DNA of 64,000 nt from Sclerodactyla briareus (Eukaryota; Echinodermata; Holothuroidea; Dendrochirotida; Sclerodactylidae), in the NCBI GenBank assembly GCA_026419785.1, contig JAODTK010002032.1, forward strand, positions 62,001 to 126,000, given 5' to 3'. Positions within the stretch are counted from its first letter, which is position 1. Each line of letters starts with the position of its first letter. The position numbers were made by a program, and so were the translations under genes. The notes beneath the pieces were generated by a model. The model had not been told where the DNA came from. It saw only the letters and a program-made list of their open reading frames with translations, and did no database searches. Below are positions 24,560-36,550 of the stretch, one piece after another.

Positions 24560-25380
24560 ATCGTGCAACGGGAAATAAGTGACGGCGACTTTTGCCATGA
24601 GTCAGATGAAGATGAAACTGTCCATATGGAGTGGACTCGCACCCAAAAATCCAAGGAACCATATGGGCCGGGCAACCAAATGAAATATAACGGGGGTCAC
24701 CTCCTCGTGGATTCAACATGGTCAATCCAGTTAGTTCCAAATGGCCAGATCAGGGAGTCTACCCATATATAGGCTGTGGTTCTACCGAGCGGTCGGGCCT
24801 TCACGGAGCCGATTATGCAGAGATCACCTCATATGGAGAATTTTCTTCTAGGTTGCACCCTCTTGACTTGTATTTTGTTGTTGCACCCTTGGCCGTGTTC
24901 ACTGTTTGGATTTACCCACAATCCCTGCAGATGGTCGATACCCGGCTAAAAACAAGAGCTGGAGTTTTGACTTTAAATTATCGAGCGTTTATTCCTTTCA
25001 TCATCTTAGAATCGACGTTATGGCGTCGAATGATAACCAGATTTCCAAACAGTATGGCCCAGAGGTTTCAGCGGGCTTTAGTTATTCCAATGGATCGGAT
25101 GATTACGAACTTGGGCAACGAATTTCATGTGTAATCTTTGCGCACTAAAGCTGTGAGCCGCCCACAATAATGGTTAGGCCCTATGGGGATTATTGTAAAT
25201 ATTATCAGGGGGGAAACCACAAAACCGAGGATTGTGAGTCTTTACATGCAGCTGATAACATTGAAATGGCTACAGATGAAAGTGTGACTATCGCTACATC
25301 ATACGTGCTGAAAAGACATTGGGGCTCAGCGCCTCTCGAACGTGCAAAAGAACTCCCCAGGCGAGAAGTTGTAATATGAT
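24560..25380 (+). pseudogene. Frameshifted ORF cluster, unidentified
   Basis: Four overlapping plus-strand frames follow one another. 24,563-24,751 is acidic then Gly/Asn-rich (SDEDETVHMEWTR, MKYNGGHLLVD). The next is 24,718-25,134 (GLHGADYAEITSYGEF), then 24,906-25,148 (SWSFDFKLSSVYSF, GFSYSNGSDDYELG), then 25,170-25,379 (RPYGDYCKYYQGGNHKTED). About 59% of codons in the first frame start with a purine. The likeliest reading is one decayed ORF with two or three frameshifts. I do not recognise the family and see no polymerase motif. Confidence 0.35.
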
Positions 25381-26700
25381 GTTTTGATAGGCTCACTCCC
25401 GAAGGACTGCCAGGGCCTAGTACAAACAATTCTCGATCCATATTACTCAGGTCCGCAAGGGACTGGCGGATGTTTTGGGGGGTTTCTGGAACCCCCCCCC
25501 TTTTTTCCAGTGTACAAAATAAACAGCAGTAGGCCTATTTTGTATTACCTTTTTTATATTATATCTGTGATTGAAGTTCCATTGGCTTCAATGAGTTTTC
25601 ATTGTCACTCTTTATGGCAAATTTTGATCAAAGTGAATAGGCCTAGGCTATACAAAATACATTAGACTTTTCCAAATGAAGGTGAGGGACATCGCTAATC
25701 CTACCCCCCCCCCTTCCTCCCCCCCCCCCCTCCCTCCCCCCTACTCCCCCTCCACATGGCACAAAAAAACGTCCCTTACTTCAATGGGGGAAGGAAAATC
25801 TAATGAGTTGCACACGCGTTCAATTCCTAGACAGTGATTTATACGATGCCCTGGGAAGTATGGGGAGAGCAGCCCGGCTTACAGCGAAAAAACCCTAATG
25901 CACATACACTTGTGTTCTGTGCCATATATTGAACTCGGCATTGTACAGAATTGTGGGGCCGCTGTCGTCCACAAACATGATGTTTACAACTCAAGAGGTA
26001 CATAGTTTTTTCAAGCACAGCCCGATCCGTCCGACCGCAGTCAGTGGTTGGGAGGACATGCTAAGCGGGTCTAGCATATCAAGGACTTTGGATCCCCTAC
26101 AAACAGTCCCTTGTGACGCCACTGCAGTCAAAAAATGGTAGTCGTGCCACTTGTTCTGACAACAGTATTTTGACGAATTTCAAAAATCAAAGATTAATCG
26201 TTCAGAATCTAAAAAAAAAACACATCTTCTATGGTATGATGTGTCCTTTCTCTTCAAAAAGTTCTTAGAAATTAGAATAGCACCCAGAAGAAACTGGAGG
26301 CGGAACTTGAGGAGGTATGGTAAAAAGAAGAAGAAAAAGCCGCGAGCAGAAAATAAGAACCTCCGGAGAGAACGATTAGATTAATGACCAGAAAGTATTT
26401 AACTTTGTAAGTGATTTATCCTCTTATGCTTCTTCTGTATCATACCCTTTTTGTTGTTATCGTGTAAGGGGCTAAGGGCCTCGGGTAAGATTAGCGTTCT
26501 CGAGTTTTTACCATTTCAAACCGTCTAAATAAAAATGAAACAAAAATGAAAAAATTAAAATTTCACTGCGGGTGTTGCAGTAATCGTGTCTCTCGTTTGT
26601 TTGTTCGTTATAGTCATCGGTCTGTCGGTTCTGTTCGTCACGTTCACTCATGAAACTTGGTGGGTGGGTGGGGATTGAAGCATGCCGCTGACTAGGCCGA
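25381..26700. other. Non-coding interval, C-rich low complexity
   Basis: It holds a G-run/C-run hairpin (25,477-25,500), a C-rich low-complexity block (25,700-25,755) and otherwise unremarkable sequence. No exon was accepted. Confidence 0.45.
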
Positions 26701-26727
26701 GTTAAATTTTTGTTTTGCATAGGGGAT

Positions 26728-26830
26728 TAGAATTTCATTAGATCCCATTAGTTTTCCCATTAGTGCCCCCACAGTCTTTCCCATTGAGCTTCTGTGAGAG
26801 AGGTTTGTTACTTACTCCCTATCCTATGCA
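26728..26830 (-). repeat. Interspersed repeat, copy 2 (inverted)
   Basis: The reverse complement contains AAACCTCTCTCACAGAAGCT, 'gatagggagtaagtaac' and 'cactaatgggaaaactaat'. These match the copy at 23,445-23,595 with substitutions and small indels. Confidence 0.45.
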
Positions 26831-29800
26831 GGGGCAGGCAACAGCCAGAAGGGGACTGTTCAATTTATCTGCACACACTGAGTGAAGGATAAAGGCAATG
26901 GGGGGAATAACAGCAGTTCTGTTGAAGATTTGTCATCACCTTCTCATAATGTAGGTGGCTGGATGGATTTCAGCCCGTTGTGGAACTACCTCCATGGTGG
27001 TATGAATTGAGGCATGGGGGACCAACAGGTAGTTTCAAAGTGGGTGTTTTCACGTTCACTGCACAGAGCCTATATTAGAATGGGTTTGTGTGTGGGTACC
27101 TAAAGATGGCCTGGGTACATATAGCAATAAAGTTGTGCTGCACAATATAGCAAATATGAGGGCCATGTGGTAGACATATGTTCAAAGTCATTCCAAGGTG
27201 ATTTCAGTAATGGTCAATTGATGGACAAATACAACAAATGGGTGAAATGATGAAGACTGCAAGCTCGTATTTGCCAGATGAATTTTGCCTTCTGCAGCTA
27301 GCAAGACACGTTTCGACTTGCGCCTTGTATGAGTTGCATCTTTTTCATACCTTACGAAATTGGTAATATGGTCCCTTCTAACTTTATGGATTTCGATGAC
27401 ATGTATTGAGTGTCGGTCACATCAAGTAAATTTGTTTTAACTCCCTTTGGAGAGCAACGAAAACCTATTGGTTTCAAAATGTTTCTCCTTTTTTGCATGA
27501 TTGGTTTAATAATTTAGTCTGAATAATTCACTCTATTTTTGGCTTAAAGATCTGCCGGACATGTTAGAACAAATGCGGGGCCCAATGAAATCACCCACAG
27601 ATGAAGGTTCCGCAAACGAAATAGGCAGGTATGGTTTTCTGAGGATGTGAACGATTGAGATAAAGCCACCCCCCCCATCCAAAATGTCAGATGAGCTCGA
27701 GAGTGGCATGAACTGCATGTCTGCTGCTGGCCCTCTATTTTTCAGGTTTTACACGGATATACAGAGATAGTCCAATTTTTACACGAAACCGGGTGGGTGC
27801 TGACAAAAGCTGGTCCCGAAAAACATGACCGTCTTTTTTTTCCTCTGCGAAAAAAATAGATTGCTGTTCCGATTTACACGAAACAGAATATTAGTCCATT
27901 TACAACGGAACGAAAGTCGGTCCGGGAACCAGACAGTGGATTTCAAGACCCAAGAAGGTCAATTTGTATTCTTTCACTATTTTTCCTGCTTTTCGTATTT
28001 GACGGAGAATGTGGCTACAGTTGGTTCTAAACAACCCGGTAGTCATTTCAAAGTCACTGAGTTCAATGGACATACCTAATGGTGCTTCTGTTAATGAGGT
28101 TCAAAAAGGTAATTTCTTCGAGGGTATACACGTCGTGGTTTACCCGCCTGCCCACACGTCTACTTCGGATTAGTGAATTGATAATTTATGTGTGGAATAT
28201 ATTTTCAATCTTTCCTTAGGACCACACAAACTAAGAGCGGAATCGATTTCAGTAATAATACGCTGCGTCACTAGGACTGCTGGCAAAATTGGTCCCTGAA
28301 CTGCTCACAGCCATGATTCCACTGAATACTTGGCACAGCACACCTTGACTGGCGTCATGGGGTCAGATAAAGAAGAGGATGGACCCGAAGTGTGAATGTG
28401 GATAATCGGTGCAGGGTTATGTAATCATCCCTGTCCCCGGCTGATTGATATCCATGGGGGACAGAAGGACATGAACATGTCCTTCTCCGAACGGTCCAAA
28501 GGCAATTTCTGCGCGGATATACACATCGTCAGTTTACCTATAGTCTTGTTTTGAGACGATTATTAATTTTATTCCTTCACTCGTTTGAGTGATGTCACCT
28601 TATCATTATCTGGCTGGCAAGGAAAAAAAAAATATGCACTTTGATTGACAACCACAGCTTCTGTGAATATAATCGGTTGGGAATTGTGACACTGCAGGTA
28701 CTTGCGGTCGCACCTCAGAAATGTGAAAAAGCTCACACGAAAGGAAGGCGCATATCGGGCAGAGTTGTCACCACCGTCTTAACAAAAGACTACAGATTAC
28801 CAAGCTGCACATGCCAAGTTCAGTAGTGCATGGTGAATGCTTTTGGATCTTGGCCCAATCCCATGTATAAACTTCTTAGTACTTCCTTTCATTCTGTACG
28901 TATGAAGACATGTGAACTGACCCATTTAGTCCTGAGCTACTATATGCTAATATTAACCCTTAGTGATTCATTGTGAAGTTGTTCTCTGATCTATCGAACC
29001 GCATTGTTGTAACAAGTTGTGAATTGAATCTTGCCGGTTTTGGAAAGTGCTGGTGACCTGACAAGATGACTGTATGACTATGATCCCATTGACTTGTAAG
29101 TGACTTGCTTAAATTAACTTGACTGGCACCATATTTTGGTAATATGTCTTGATTTGAACAAATTTTGGGGCCTTACAACTCAGCCTCATACCTACTTCAC
29201 CTGATATAAGTAATGAACTAAATGCCACACATAATACATTTTGACGTCACTGGTGAAATTAATTTATTTGAGCAGGAGGTAACTGACAATGCCAACATGC
29301 TTGAGATGTCTGTTTTCCAACCAGATCAGAGACAACCTTGCTCATGTAGTCAGGTATGAATCAGTATAAAATCTGATATTGGAATGCCAATAGGCCTTCC
29401 TCTTTGACTCCTATATCACAAGGGATTGATATGAGATTGTGGCATGTGGGGGCTTATCCCTTGACGCCCGCTGCAGGATTACGTACCCTCCAGTTTGTCC
29501 AAAAACCTTTGCTTTTTCTTCCAGACGTGTAACTGCTGTCCTTCCAAAAACAGCCCCATCAGCCGTCAGCGGGATGATGCGCCAGAAGCTGGGCGAATGC
29601 CGTGAAGGCCTCTTCGAAGGAAAAACAGAACAGTTAAATGCATACTGTGTCCGGTCTAACCTCTGTTAAAAAAAAATCGTGTACTTTTCTTGCAATTAGT
29701 TAGGATGACGCATAGAAGAAGGAGAAGAAACAAGGATCAACAGGCTCCTCCACTTTTTTCAAACTCTCCTACTTTTTACCTTGCCGCCTACTTCTCCACA

Positions 29801-31800
29801 TTTTTCCTGAAAATCCTACATTCTCCTACTTTTTTCTAAAGTTGCTCCATAAAAAAAATCTGAGTAATGTTTCATCATCACACATTTTCCCAGCACTAAA
29901 CACCAACCGATTTGCAATTCTCACGTCTAGTCATTGCAAGTTTACAGCCTGACCATCAGAACAGACTACAAGCCAAGCGGTCAGTCTTAGTCCGCAGTCC
30001 TCAACTTCGCTTCTCAGGGGAAGTAGTTGGCAATCAGAGGGGATGCCGGCTGTCATCGTACTAACAAAGAAGGAGAATCAGCTACCAGATGACAAACTTG
30101 TAGTGTGAATAGGAACACGAACCACAGTTCTCGGTAAATTAAACCAGGACAGACACCAACAAGAGCCCATCATAGACATGAGGAACTTCTCCCAGAAGGC
30201 AACAGGCTACCTCATCACCCATCTGCCCTTAGAAAGAGATCCTGACGGACCTGATGTCGCTCCATCCTCATCTCTTCAGTAGCATGAGAGTGGAGTCCCA
30301 GCATCCGGCGGAAATAGACAACTTGACAGATGACTGGAAAATCTACCAGGAATCCCCGAGGATGGTACAAATGCAGGGAACAATCCATCACAAGATATAC
30401 ACAAACTCCATTGACCATTACTGAGACATGTGTTTGAATCGAAAACTCTTGGCGTCCAAGCTTTATGTGATAACTTCCTAAGCTGGTCAACTGACTTCAA
30501 GGCTTTCATACCTCTATGTCTTGGCCAATGGGCAATGACCAATGAACGGAACTCCTGTTATCTAGCATCTTATCATCTTTGAGATTGTTCCAAGATCAGT
30601 CAATGACGACTGGTTCTTGAACTGCCCATGAGATGCCTATGACCTCCGCAATGATGGGGCTCATAGATTCGCCCGTAGTGCGTTATGCTGCGATTGATCG
30701 GAAGAGCGGGGAGTTGGAAACTCAACATGGGTCCAAAGAACAAAGGAAAAAGAAGCCATAGTGAGCACAGAGACACGGTACGAAAAAATCACTAACTGGT
30801 TAGAGAATAACTTCTCCACAAAAGAAAACGTGGAAGCTGTAAGGCGACTGTCTGAGCTGAGAAGCTATATGTGCGAGGCAATAAGCAACAGGAAGCCATA
30901 AAAGACAAGGACAATGGAGAATCCCTGTCCCCAAGGTCTTCTATCTGTTGCCACACAAAACTGGAACTTAATAGAGAAGGTTCAAAGGAATAGGAGAGAA
31001 AACCAGGGAATCATGAACTACCTTGTCAAGAGCCTTTGCCAGTGACCTACCTCTGCTGTCATGTTCCATGTTCCTGGCCCTGCCAATGGTTAAGTCATGT
31101 GTTTTTTTTTTTGATGTTTCTGCATGGGTATGTAACCCATGTTTAAGAGTTCCAGAGAAGTCCATAGAAAATCCCACCTGTATTGTTGCAGTGCATGTAC
31201 TCATCATTATTGGCCCATACAATTTTGTAAGTGTGTGGTGCTGGTCTTGGTTTACCACCGAAATAGTTTAAGAATTGACACTGATAGTATTGAATATAGG
31301 GGGAGTCATCAAAGTTCAGTGTCTTTCTCAGCAACTGCCTACTAACAACCTTCCCTAGTTCAGTTAGTTGCTAAGCGCAAGGGTTTACATAATGATCATG
31401 CCTAGAGTTGTGATATCTAACTGTTTACAAAGAAGCATGTGTTGACAATGTCCTGACTAATGACTGAATGAACATGTATGACATTTACTACATGATGTCA
31501 CAAGGGTATTTTCTTCCAAAAAATTGGCCAAAGAATCGAATGGTGGAATTTGATGCATAAATTTGTAGAGAATGAGGATTTATGGGGAGAACCTCTTTTG
31601 ATTAAATCTTGGAATCGAACATAAAAGGTTTTGTGGGTGACAAATGAACATATTCACACAAGATTTTCCGAGAGATTTTGCATTTCTGTGGATTGCCCTC
31701 TGTGTCACTGTTTTGAAGGAGCATGTTTTTGACAATGTTCATGACTGATGAACAGTTAATGACATTTACTACATAATTTTTTTTTCCAAAGTGACACAGG
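26831..31800. other. Gene-poor interval with weak coding-like pieces
   Basis: Nothing here passes as a confident exon. Noted pieces: a strong acceptor (tgctttttcttccag) at about 29,523 followed by a 47-codon plus-strand frame with no good donor; and a coding-like plus-strand frame at about 30,727-30,900 (ENNFSTKENVEAVRRLSEL) preceded by fragments such as AEIDNLTDDWKIYQ near 30,310, possibly a decayed gag-like or transposase gene. The rest shows no structure. Confidence 0.35.
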
Positions 31801-31803
31801 TAC

Positions 31804-31946
31804 CTACAGATCCTCTTTTGAGCACTGGCTATTGCCCTGTATAGTCCTTGGTATTCTTCGTCAGTAAGTTTCAAGCCGGCTTTGAAGTGGTATAATTTAT
31901 CTTGATCCTTGCAGTAATTGTCCAATCTCTCCTTTTGAATAACTAA
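31804..31946 (-). CDS. Coding exon of an unidentified minus-strand gene
   Basis: On the minus strand an excellent acceptor (cctctctacaaccttcag) and a usable donor (TGTAG|gtacct) bound 143 nt, phase 0 to 2. The open frame is charged and helical (QKERLDNYCKDQDK, LKLTDEEYQGLYRAIASAQK). About 62% of codons start with a purine. No family recognised. The neighbouring plus-strand exon at 32,669 means genes on both strands interleave here or lie within each other's introns. Confidence 0.5.
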
Positions 31947-32668
31947 CTGAAGGTTGTAGAGAGGAACATCACTGGAATATTCATCATGTTCTCAAACCTC
32001 AACCCAGCTATGCACAGTTTTTACATTGTATAGTTTTCAGGTTATCTGTCCTCATGTTTGACGATTCACATCGCATGTTGTGATAATAACAGAAGAATGG
32101 GAAATAAATGTGGTGATATATTGTTCTTTTCATATATGGCTTGGTTATGTCTGTGAGTACAAGGTACATGATTCTGCTGATGAATCCTGCTGGTGAGTAT
32201 CAACAGAGAACTACTTCTGAGAATCAATGAAGGTCCTACTTTGCTCTACTTTTCGATCAAAATCTACTTTCCGCCTACTTTTCGAAAATTTCCTACCTAC
32301 TTTTTTCTCCTGCTTGTTTTCATGGAGCCTGTTGCATCCTGAGAAAAAGACCTTGTGTTTGTTATCATTGTTTCATCGAGTACCGAATGAGGTCCTGTGA
32401 GCACAGTGAGCGGTATGTTCCGTTTGGGTGAAAGGCAATACTTTTTTTTTTCATAGTGAGGGGGAATTATATTTATCTGCATAGCTTTCACCGAACGCTT
32501 TACTGAAACTAATCCAATCGTAACGCATATTTCAATGTTCAAAAATATGTCACAGGCACCACAATTTATTAATAGGTTGTGTTCAATCTATTCATTCATC
32601 CATGCAACTTCTGCCTAGGTATAGTGATGATAATGCATTAGTAAACATAGTAACATTCTTTCACACAG

Positions 32669-32786
32669 GAACACTGGAAAGACTGTTTGCTGTCCTGTTG
32701 ATGTTGAGTCCGGGCGAATCAGCTTTCTGGCAACTGTGGACGACATACATGAACTTCCAGCCTTTAGCAACTTTGCTGAACGCGAG
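32669..32786 (+). CDS. Coding exon of an unidentified plus-strand gene
   Basis: A good acceptor (acattctttcacacag) opens 118 nt. The frame entering in phase 2 reads GKTVCCPVDVESGRISFLAT and continues to AFSNFAERE, with 67% purine-first codons, leaving in phase 0 at a weak donor (CGCGAG|gtccga). A second frame (phase 1) stays open to 32,867 but has only about half purine-first codons, so I prefer the first. The phase-0 exit matches a phase-0 entry at 39,473. Family unknown. Confidence 0.4.
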
Positions 32787-32979
32787 GTCCGATAACTATT
32801 TAACCTACCATAACCTGCACTGTGACACCACAACCGAAGAAAAGCTTGTCATGTTACTGTATCTGAGGTCATTTGGGTCATTATTCCTCTGCATTGATAT
32901 TCAAGTTATCAAGGTGACATTGTGTAGGGGCCTAGTTGACTGGAGTAAAACTGCTGTTAACGTGTTTGTTTTGAAGTGT

Positions 32980-33205
32980 GCTAAAAGTATGTAAATGTAT
33001 GGTAAATGATGTGACATTATGTTCGTACCATGGATACCATGGTAAAGTCTGGTAAATTCACTATGGTTTACCATATGGTAAAAACATGTCCATAGGGCCA
33101 CAATCCATGATTTACCATGGTACAGTTACTACCACTTTACCACATTTTACCATGGTAAAAGTATGGTAAAGGTGTAGTTATTTACCATGGTAAATAACTT
33201 TTAGC
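32980..33205. mobile_element. TACCATGGTA-palindrome MITE-like element
   Basis: A 226-bp element starts GCTAAAAGTAT and ends with the reverse complement ACTTTTAGC, giving terminal inverted repeats. Its interior is a succession of 'ttaccatggtaaa' palindromes and half-palindromes, several carrying the NcoI-type CCATGG core, so it can form a long imperfect hairpin. It has no coding capacity and no certain target-site duplication. The design (TIR plus a repeated short palindrome) matches the GATATC element at 19.4 kb although the sequences differ. Confidence 0.6.
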
Positions 33206-33529
33206 TGGGCAGAACAAGAAGAATGCACCCCTCATGAAAACGGAGTGTGCAAAATCAAGAGTCTATACCCGTACGAGGTGGGGTTGAGAGGCACCAATCT
33301 GTTCGAAGCCTGCGTCAAATTTACGATGCAATCCACACGCAACTGGCTTCATCTAGCGAACCTCCAGAGTATTCAACGAGAACACACCGACGAGCAATGA
33401 CTCTCTTGAACTCCATAAGTTTAATTTCGTTATGGGCTCGTCCTGACAGCGTGTGAATGAGCATAAGCCACCAGTTAAGCCAAACCATCCAGTATAGTGA
33501 CACTCCGCAATTGTGCATGCTTGGGGGCT

Positions 33530-34190
33530 GAGGAAAAATGCATCCAAGCAAATCTGCGTCGCGACAGACATGTGGCAAAAACGTCAGGGTTTAAGTATGC
33601 CATGTCATTCACTGTCGATTACTCAGGTTTGGTGTTTGATATCCCTCAATCCAAGAGTGACTCCATAACTGCCTTCAACCGAGGTCCGCTGACTGTTCCC
33701 TGATGGGGGGGCCTCGGGTTAGTGCCTCCGATTTGACAAGGCGGTGAAATCAACTGGCAAAGAATTCACGTCATTCCTGAGACAAAAAGGTATCGAACAA
33801 GAATTCTCATCTCCAGAATCACCTCATCAAATGGCAACCTCCGGAACGTACTGTACTGGCGCACCCTCTTTGAATGGTTGTGTCTCCTGTTGAAGGTCAA
33901 CTCCCTCCACAAGCACTTGTGGACCTACGCTGTGAAAACATCAGCGCACATTAGGAATCCGTGTTTCAACATAGGTAGGGAAAAACCCGTAAGAGCATCA
34001 CAGGAAATACACCGATGTGGGGAAATGGCATGTTTTAGGATCCCTAGGCTATGCTACACATACACCCGATGATGCAAATAAACTTGACTCAAAGAGCAAA
34101 CAAGGCGTATTTGTCGGGTATGACACTTACTCAAAGTCCCTACCCTGTGTCACTACCCTGATAACTGATAAAGTGCTGAAGTAAGGCTCA
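33530..34190 (+). pseudogene. Copia integrase, frameshifted
   Basis: The start of the core reads GFKYAMSFTVDYSGL, containing the first catalytic Asp (D-Y-S). After a shift comes GKEFTSFLRQKGIEQEF, the block with the catalytic Glu, then SPESPHQ. A further frame has HLWTYAVKTSAHIRN, and then LDSKSKQGVFVGYDTYSKS, the typical copia integrase C-terminal block. At least three frame changes occur. The block where the second Asp is expected (RSDNG) reads 'RFDKAVKSTGKEF', so that region is altered. Confidence 0.8.
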
Positions 34191-34196
34191 TTAAAG

Positions 34197-35030
34197 GACA
34201 ACTGCAGATGATTTATACAAGACTTGTTCAAAAGCTGGATAAAAACTGAATGCGCTAGTCCAAACCCGAGTTCTCGGACTTTCCGTTACGATTGTTTGTC
34301 TTTTTACGTTTGTGTACTGTGAAGCATGTGTATTGCAAAAGATCGAAATGATCCCTCATGCAATAATAATGATGTCATCAATTGCACAACCCTGCAAACA
34401 TTCTTCGTTTTCCATTGAAATTCAAACATTGATTTCACTTCGAAAAGCATTTAGTCTTGGGAGAGGATTGCTGTAGTGGGTTGGTAGGTGTTGATGGTTA
34501 CTTTGGTGAGGAAGCAACATAACCTTATTCAACAAAATGAATACATCAAAACCTAACATCATTTTCCTGTGTTGTCCATGTGGTTGACCCCGTTCATGCG
34601 TATTGTGCAAATGGGATTCTCCCCAAGTTCTCTCTTAATGGCCCAAACGTTGAAGGCCCATCACTCCCACTCCACGTAGGAACATCGTAGTGAAATGAGG
34701 TTTGGACCTATAGATAACCGTTTTCCATTCTCCACAATATGCCACCTCTGTTGAATCCAAGCCTGCGTTGTCCTTGCAAGACAATCTCTAAAAAACCAAT
34801 TAGCAATCAAGGAATGCAAACACCACAAGATCTTGTCAATGAAAGATGAAGTTCCTCATCGGGAACGGGCTGCGGCCCCAAGTATTAGTGACTCTGGTGG
34901 GGTATTGATGAAAGGTTAGAGGACGACTGTCAATCCTCAGCCACCAAACCTTGATGAAATAGGGGAATTGACAAAAACCAAATGACACTAGAAATTCAAA
35001 ATGAGACTGACCAGTCCAAAAGGTACCCTC
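34197..35030 (+). repeat. Copia linker segment, copy 1 of a duplicated sequence
   Basis: This about 0.8-kb segment lies between integrase and RT and is repeated, diverged, at 53,239-54,078 in the same orientation. Shared landmarks are 'gtgtattgtgaagcatg', 'attgaaattcaaacatt', 'tgtagtgggttgg', 'aaccaattagcaat' and, at the end, 'gaaattcaaaatgagact'. Here the sequence continues into RYPQRRRAPPK, the copia block just before RT, whereas the second copy stops there. Confidence 0.75.
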
Positions 35031-35089
35031 AGAGACGAAGGGCACCACCCAAATAAATATCTGGAGAACTGCAAAACTTGACTAGGAAA

Positions 35090-35890
35090 GTGATGATTCA
35101 TTGTGATAACGTCTCTACAACTTGCGTCGAGGCAATGGGCTCAGAAGCTCTGAAAACTGGAAGACTGCTCAAGGCATAAAGTCCTTCAAGGCCAGGTACG
35201 TGGCAAAAGAATACAGCCAGATGTGATAGAGGGGGTTGATTATTTTGAACATTCACTCCCACTGTGAACATGACTACTGTTCGTGCACTGACGCAAACTG
35301 CAGCGCAGCAAGACCTGATAGTGCATCAGATGGATGTCAGTTCTACCTACCTGAATGCTGATATTGATGCTGAAATTTTTGTGCGGCAGCCTGAAGGGTA
35401 TGAGGGACGTCTGAGGATGGTGAAGAACTTGTTTGGAAGTTGCAGAAGTCTCTCTATGGCCTTAAACAGTCAAACAGGAACTGGAATCAACATCTTCATG
35501 AACATTTAACAAGTTAGGGATTCCAAAGAAACCCTGCTGATCACTGCTTATATCACAGAGGTTGGGGATCAGATATCTATGTCTTAGTTTGGGTTGATGA
35601 TCTTGTCATTGCATACAGTAATGAAGCTCTCATGAGCGAGTTCAAAGACTGTATGAGAAATAAGTTTAAGATAAAGGAGCTTGATAGGACTTTCCTATTT
35701 TCCTGGGGCATTAACTTGGTGCAAGGAGAGGGAGAAATTTCAATGGACCAGAGCAAGTACATTGTGAAAATTTGGGATTGTAAACCTAGATCCACACCTT
35801 GTGAAGTGAAAGTTGGGATTCAAAGTGAGAAGGTCGACCCCAATAGGTACAGGGAAATTGTAGGTAGCTTGATATACCTAGCAACTTTTT
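35090..35890 (+). pseudogene. Copia reverse transcriptase, broken
   Basis: An open frame at 35,264-35,509 has LIVHQMDVSSTYLNADID, the copia RT block with the first catalytic Asp (MDV) and a QPEGY motif. After a shift, VWVDDLVIAYS at about 35,588 carries the catalytic Asp pair (usual YVDD with the Tyr replaced by Trp). The thumb region follows in the frame from 35,632 (FKIKELDRTFLFSWGINL). Upstream remnants (VAKEYSQ near 35,200) are also typical. Confidence 0.85.
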
Positions 35891-36545
35891 ACTAGGCCCG
35901 ATATTGCTTGGGTAGTGGGGACGCTTTCCCAGAAACCTCGCAGACCCTCAGAGGAGGATCTAGTCACAGCCAAGCATGTGTTAAGGTATTTGAAAAGGCC
36001 ACAGTTGAATACAAGGTGACATACCGAAACTTTCCGAAAGTCTCCACCGGAGTCGGCTGTCTGACTGCCTATATTGACTCTGACTGGGGGATTCAGCAGA
36101 CAGGAAGAGTACCACAGGGTATTGTTTCTACCTGAATGATGAGAGTGCCCCTATACCATGGAGGGCGAAGAGGTCAGCTACGGTTGCCCTCTATACCTGT
36201 GAGGCAGAATATGGCTTTGGGGGCAACTAACCAGGAGGCACTATATCTCCTACCGTTGTTGGGAGGTGTTTTGGGGGAAAAGCTGCAGTGTGAATGTGTA
36301 TACATAAAAAGGGGATAACCAAGGGGACCCAGTATTTCGTCAGCTGTCCTGTAGTCTGTAGACATGTAGATGTCAGATACCACTCCATTAGGGGTGTGTT
36401 GGAGGAGGGTAAAATCGATCTGCAGTACTGTCCCATTGAACAAATGGTTGCTGATCTGCTTACGAAACCAGCTACAAAAGCTAAGCTGCAGACATTCAAG
36501 AGGTTTCTGTTTGGAGGGGTTTGGTGTTATTTTATTATGAGGTGA
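35830..36545 (+). pseudogene. Copia RNase H, broken
   Basis: RYREIVGSLIYLATFY (about 35,845) opens the connection to RNase H. YIDSDW near 36,070 holds a catalytic Asp. A short frame near 36,200 preserves the Glu-containing block. The last frame (36,294-36,545) has VDVRYHSIRGVLEEGKIDL and EQMVADLLTKPATKAKLQTF, a textbook copia C-terminus. Several frame changes separate these. The stop at about 36,543 is probably near the original end of pol. Confidence 0.85.
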
Positions 36546-36550
36546 AGAAG

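Larger units (their letters stand above)
33530..36550 (+). mobile_element. Ty1/copia-type LTR retrotransposon, decayed
   Basis: Integrase, a linker, reverse transcriptase and RNase H occur in copia order (integrase before RT) on the plus strand. No gag, zinc knuckle or protease was found upstream and no LTR pair was seen, so the 5' part is missing or too diverged. Frameshifts and stops are frequent. The linker (34.2-35.0 kb) has a second copy at 53.24-54.08 kb. Confidence 0.85.

Noticed and set aside
32669-32867. Alternative frame of the 32.7-kb exon, open to 32,867
   Set aside because: Only about half of codons begin with a purine, against two thirds in the other frame.
33247-33456. Copia gag or protease upstream of integrase
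   Set aside because: No zinc knuckle, no DSG/DTG protease motif, and no similarity I can see to copia gag.
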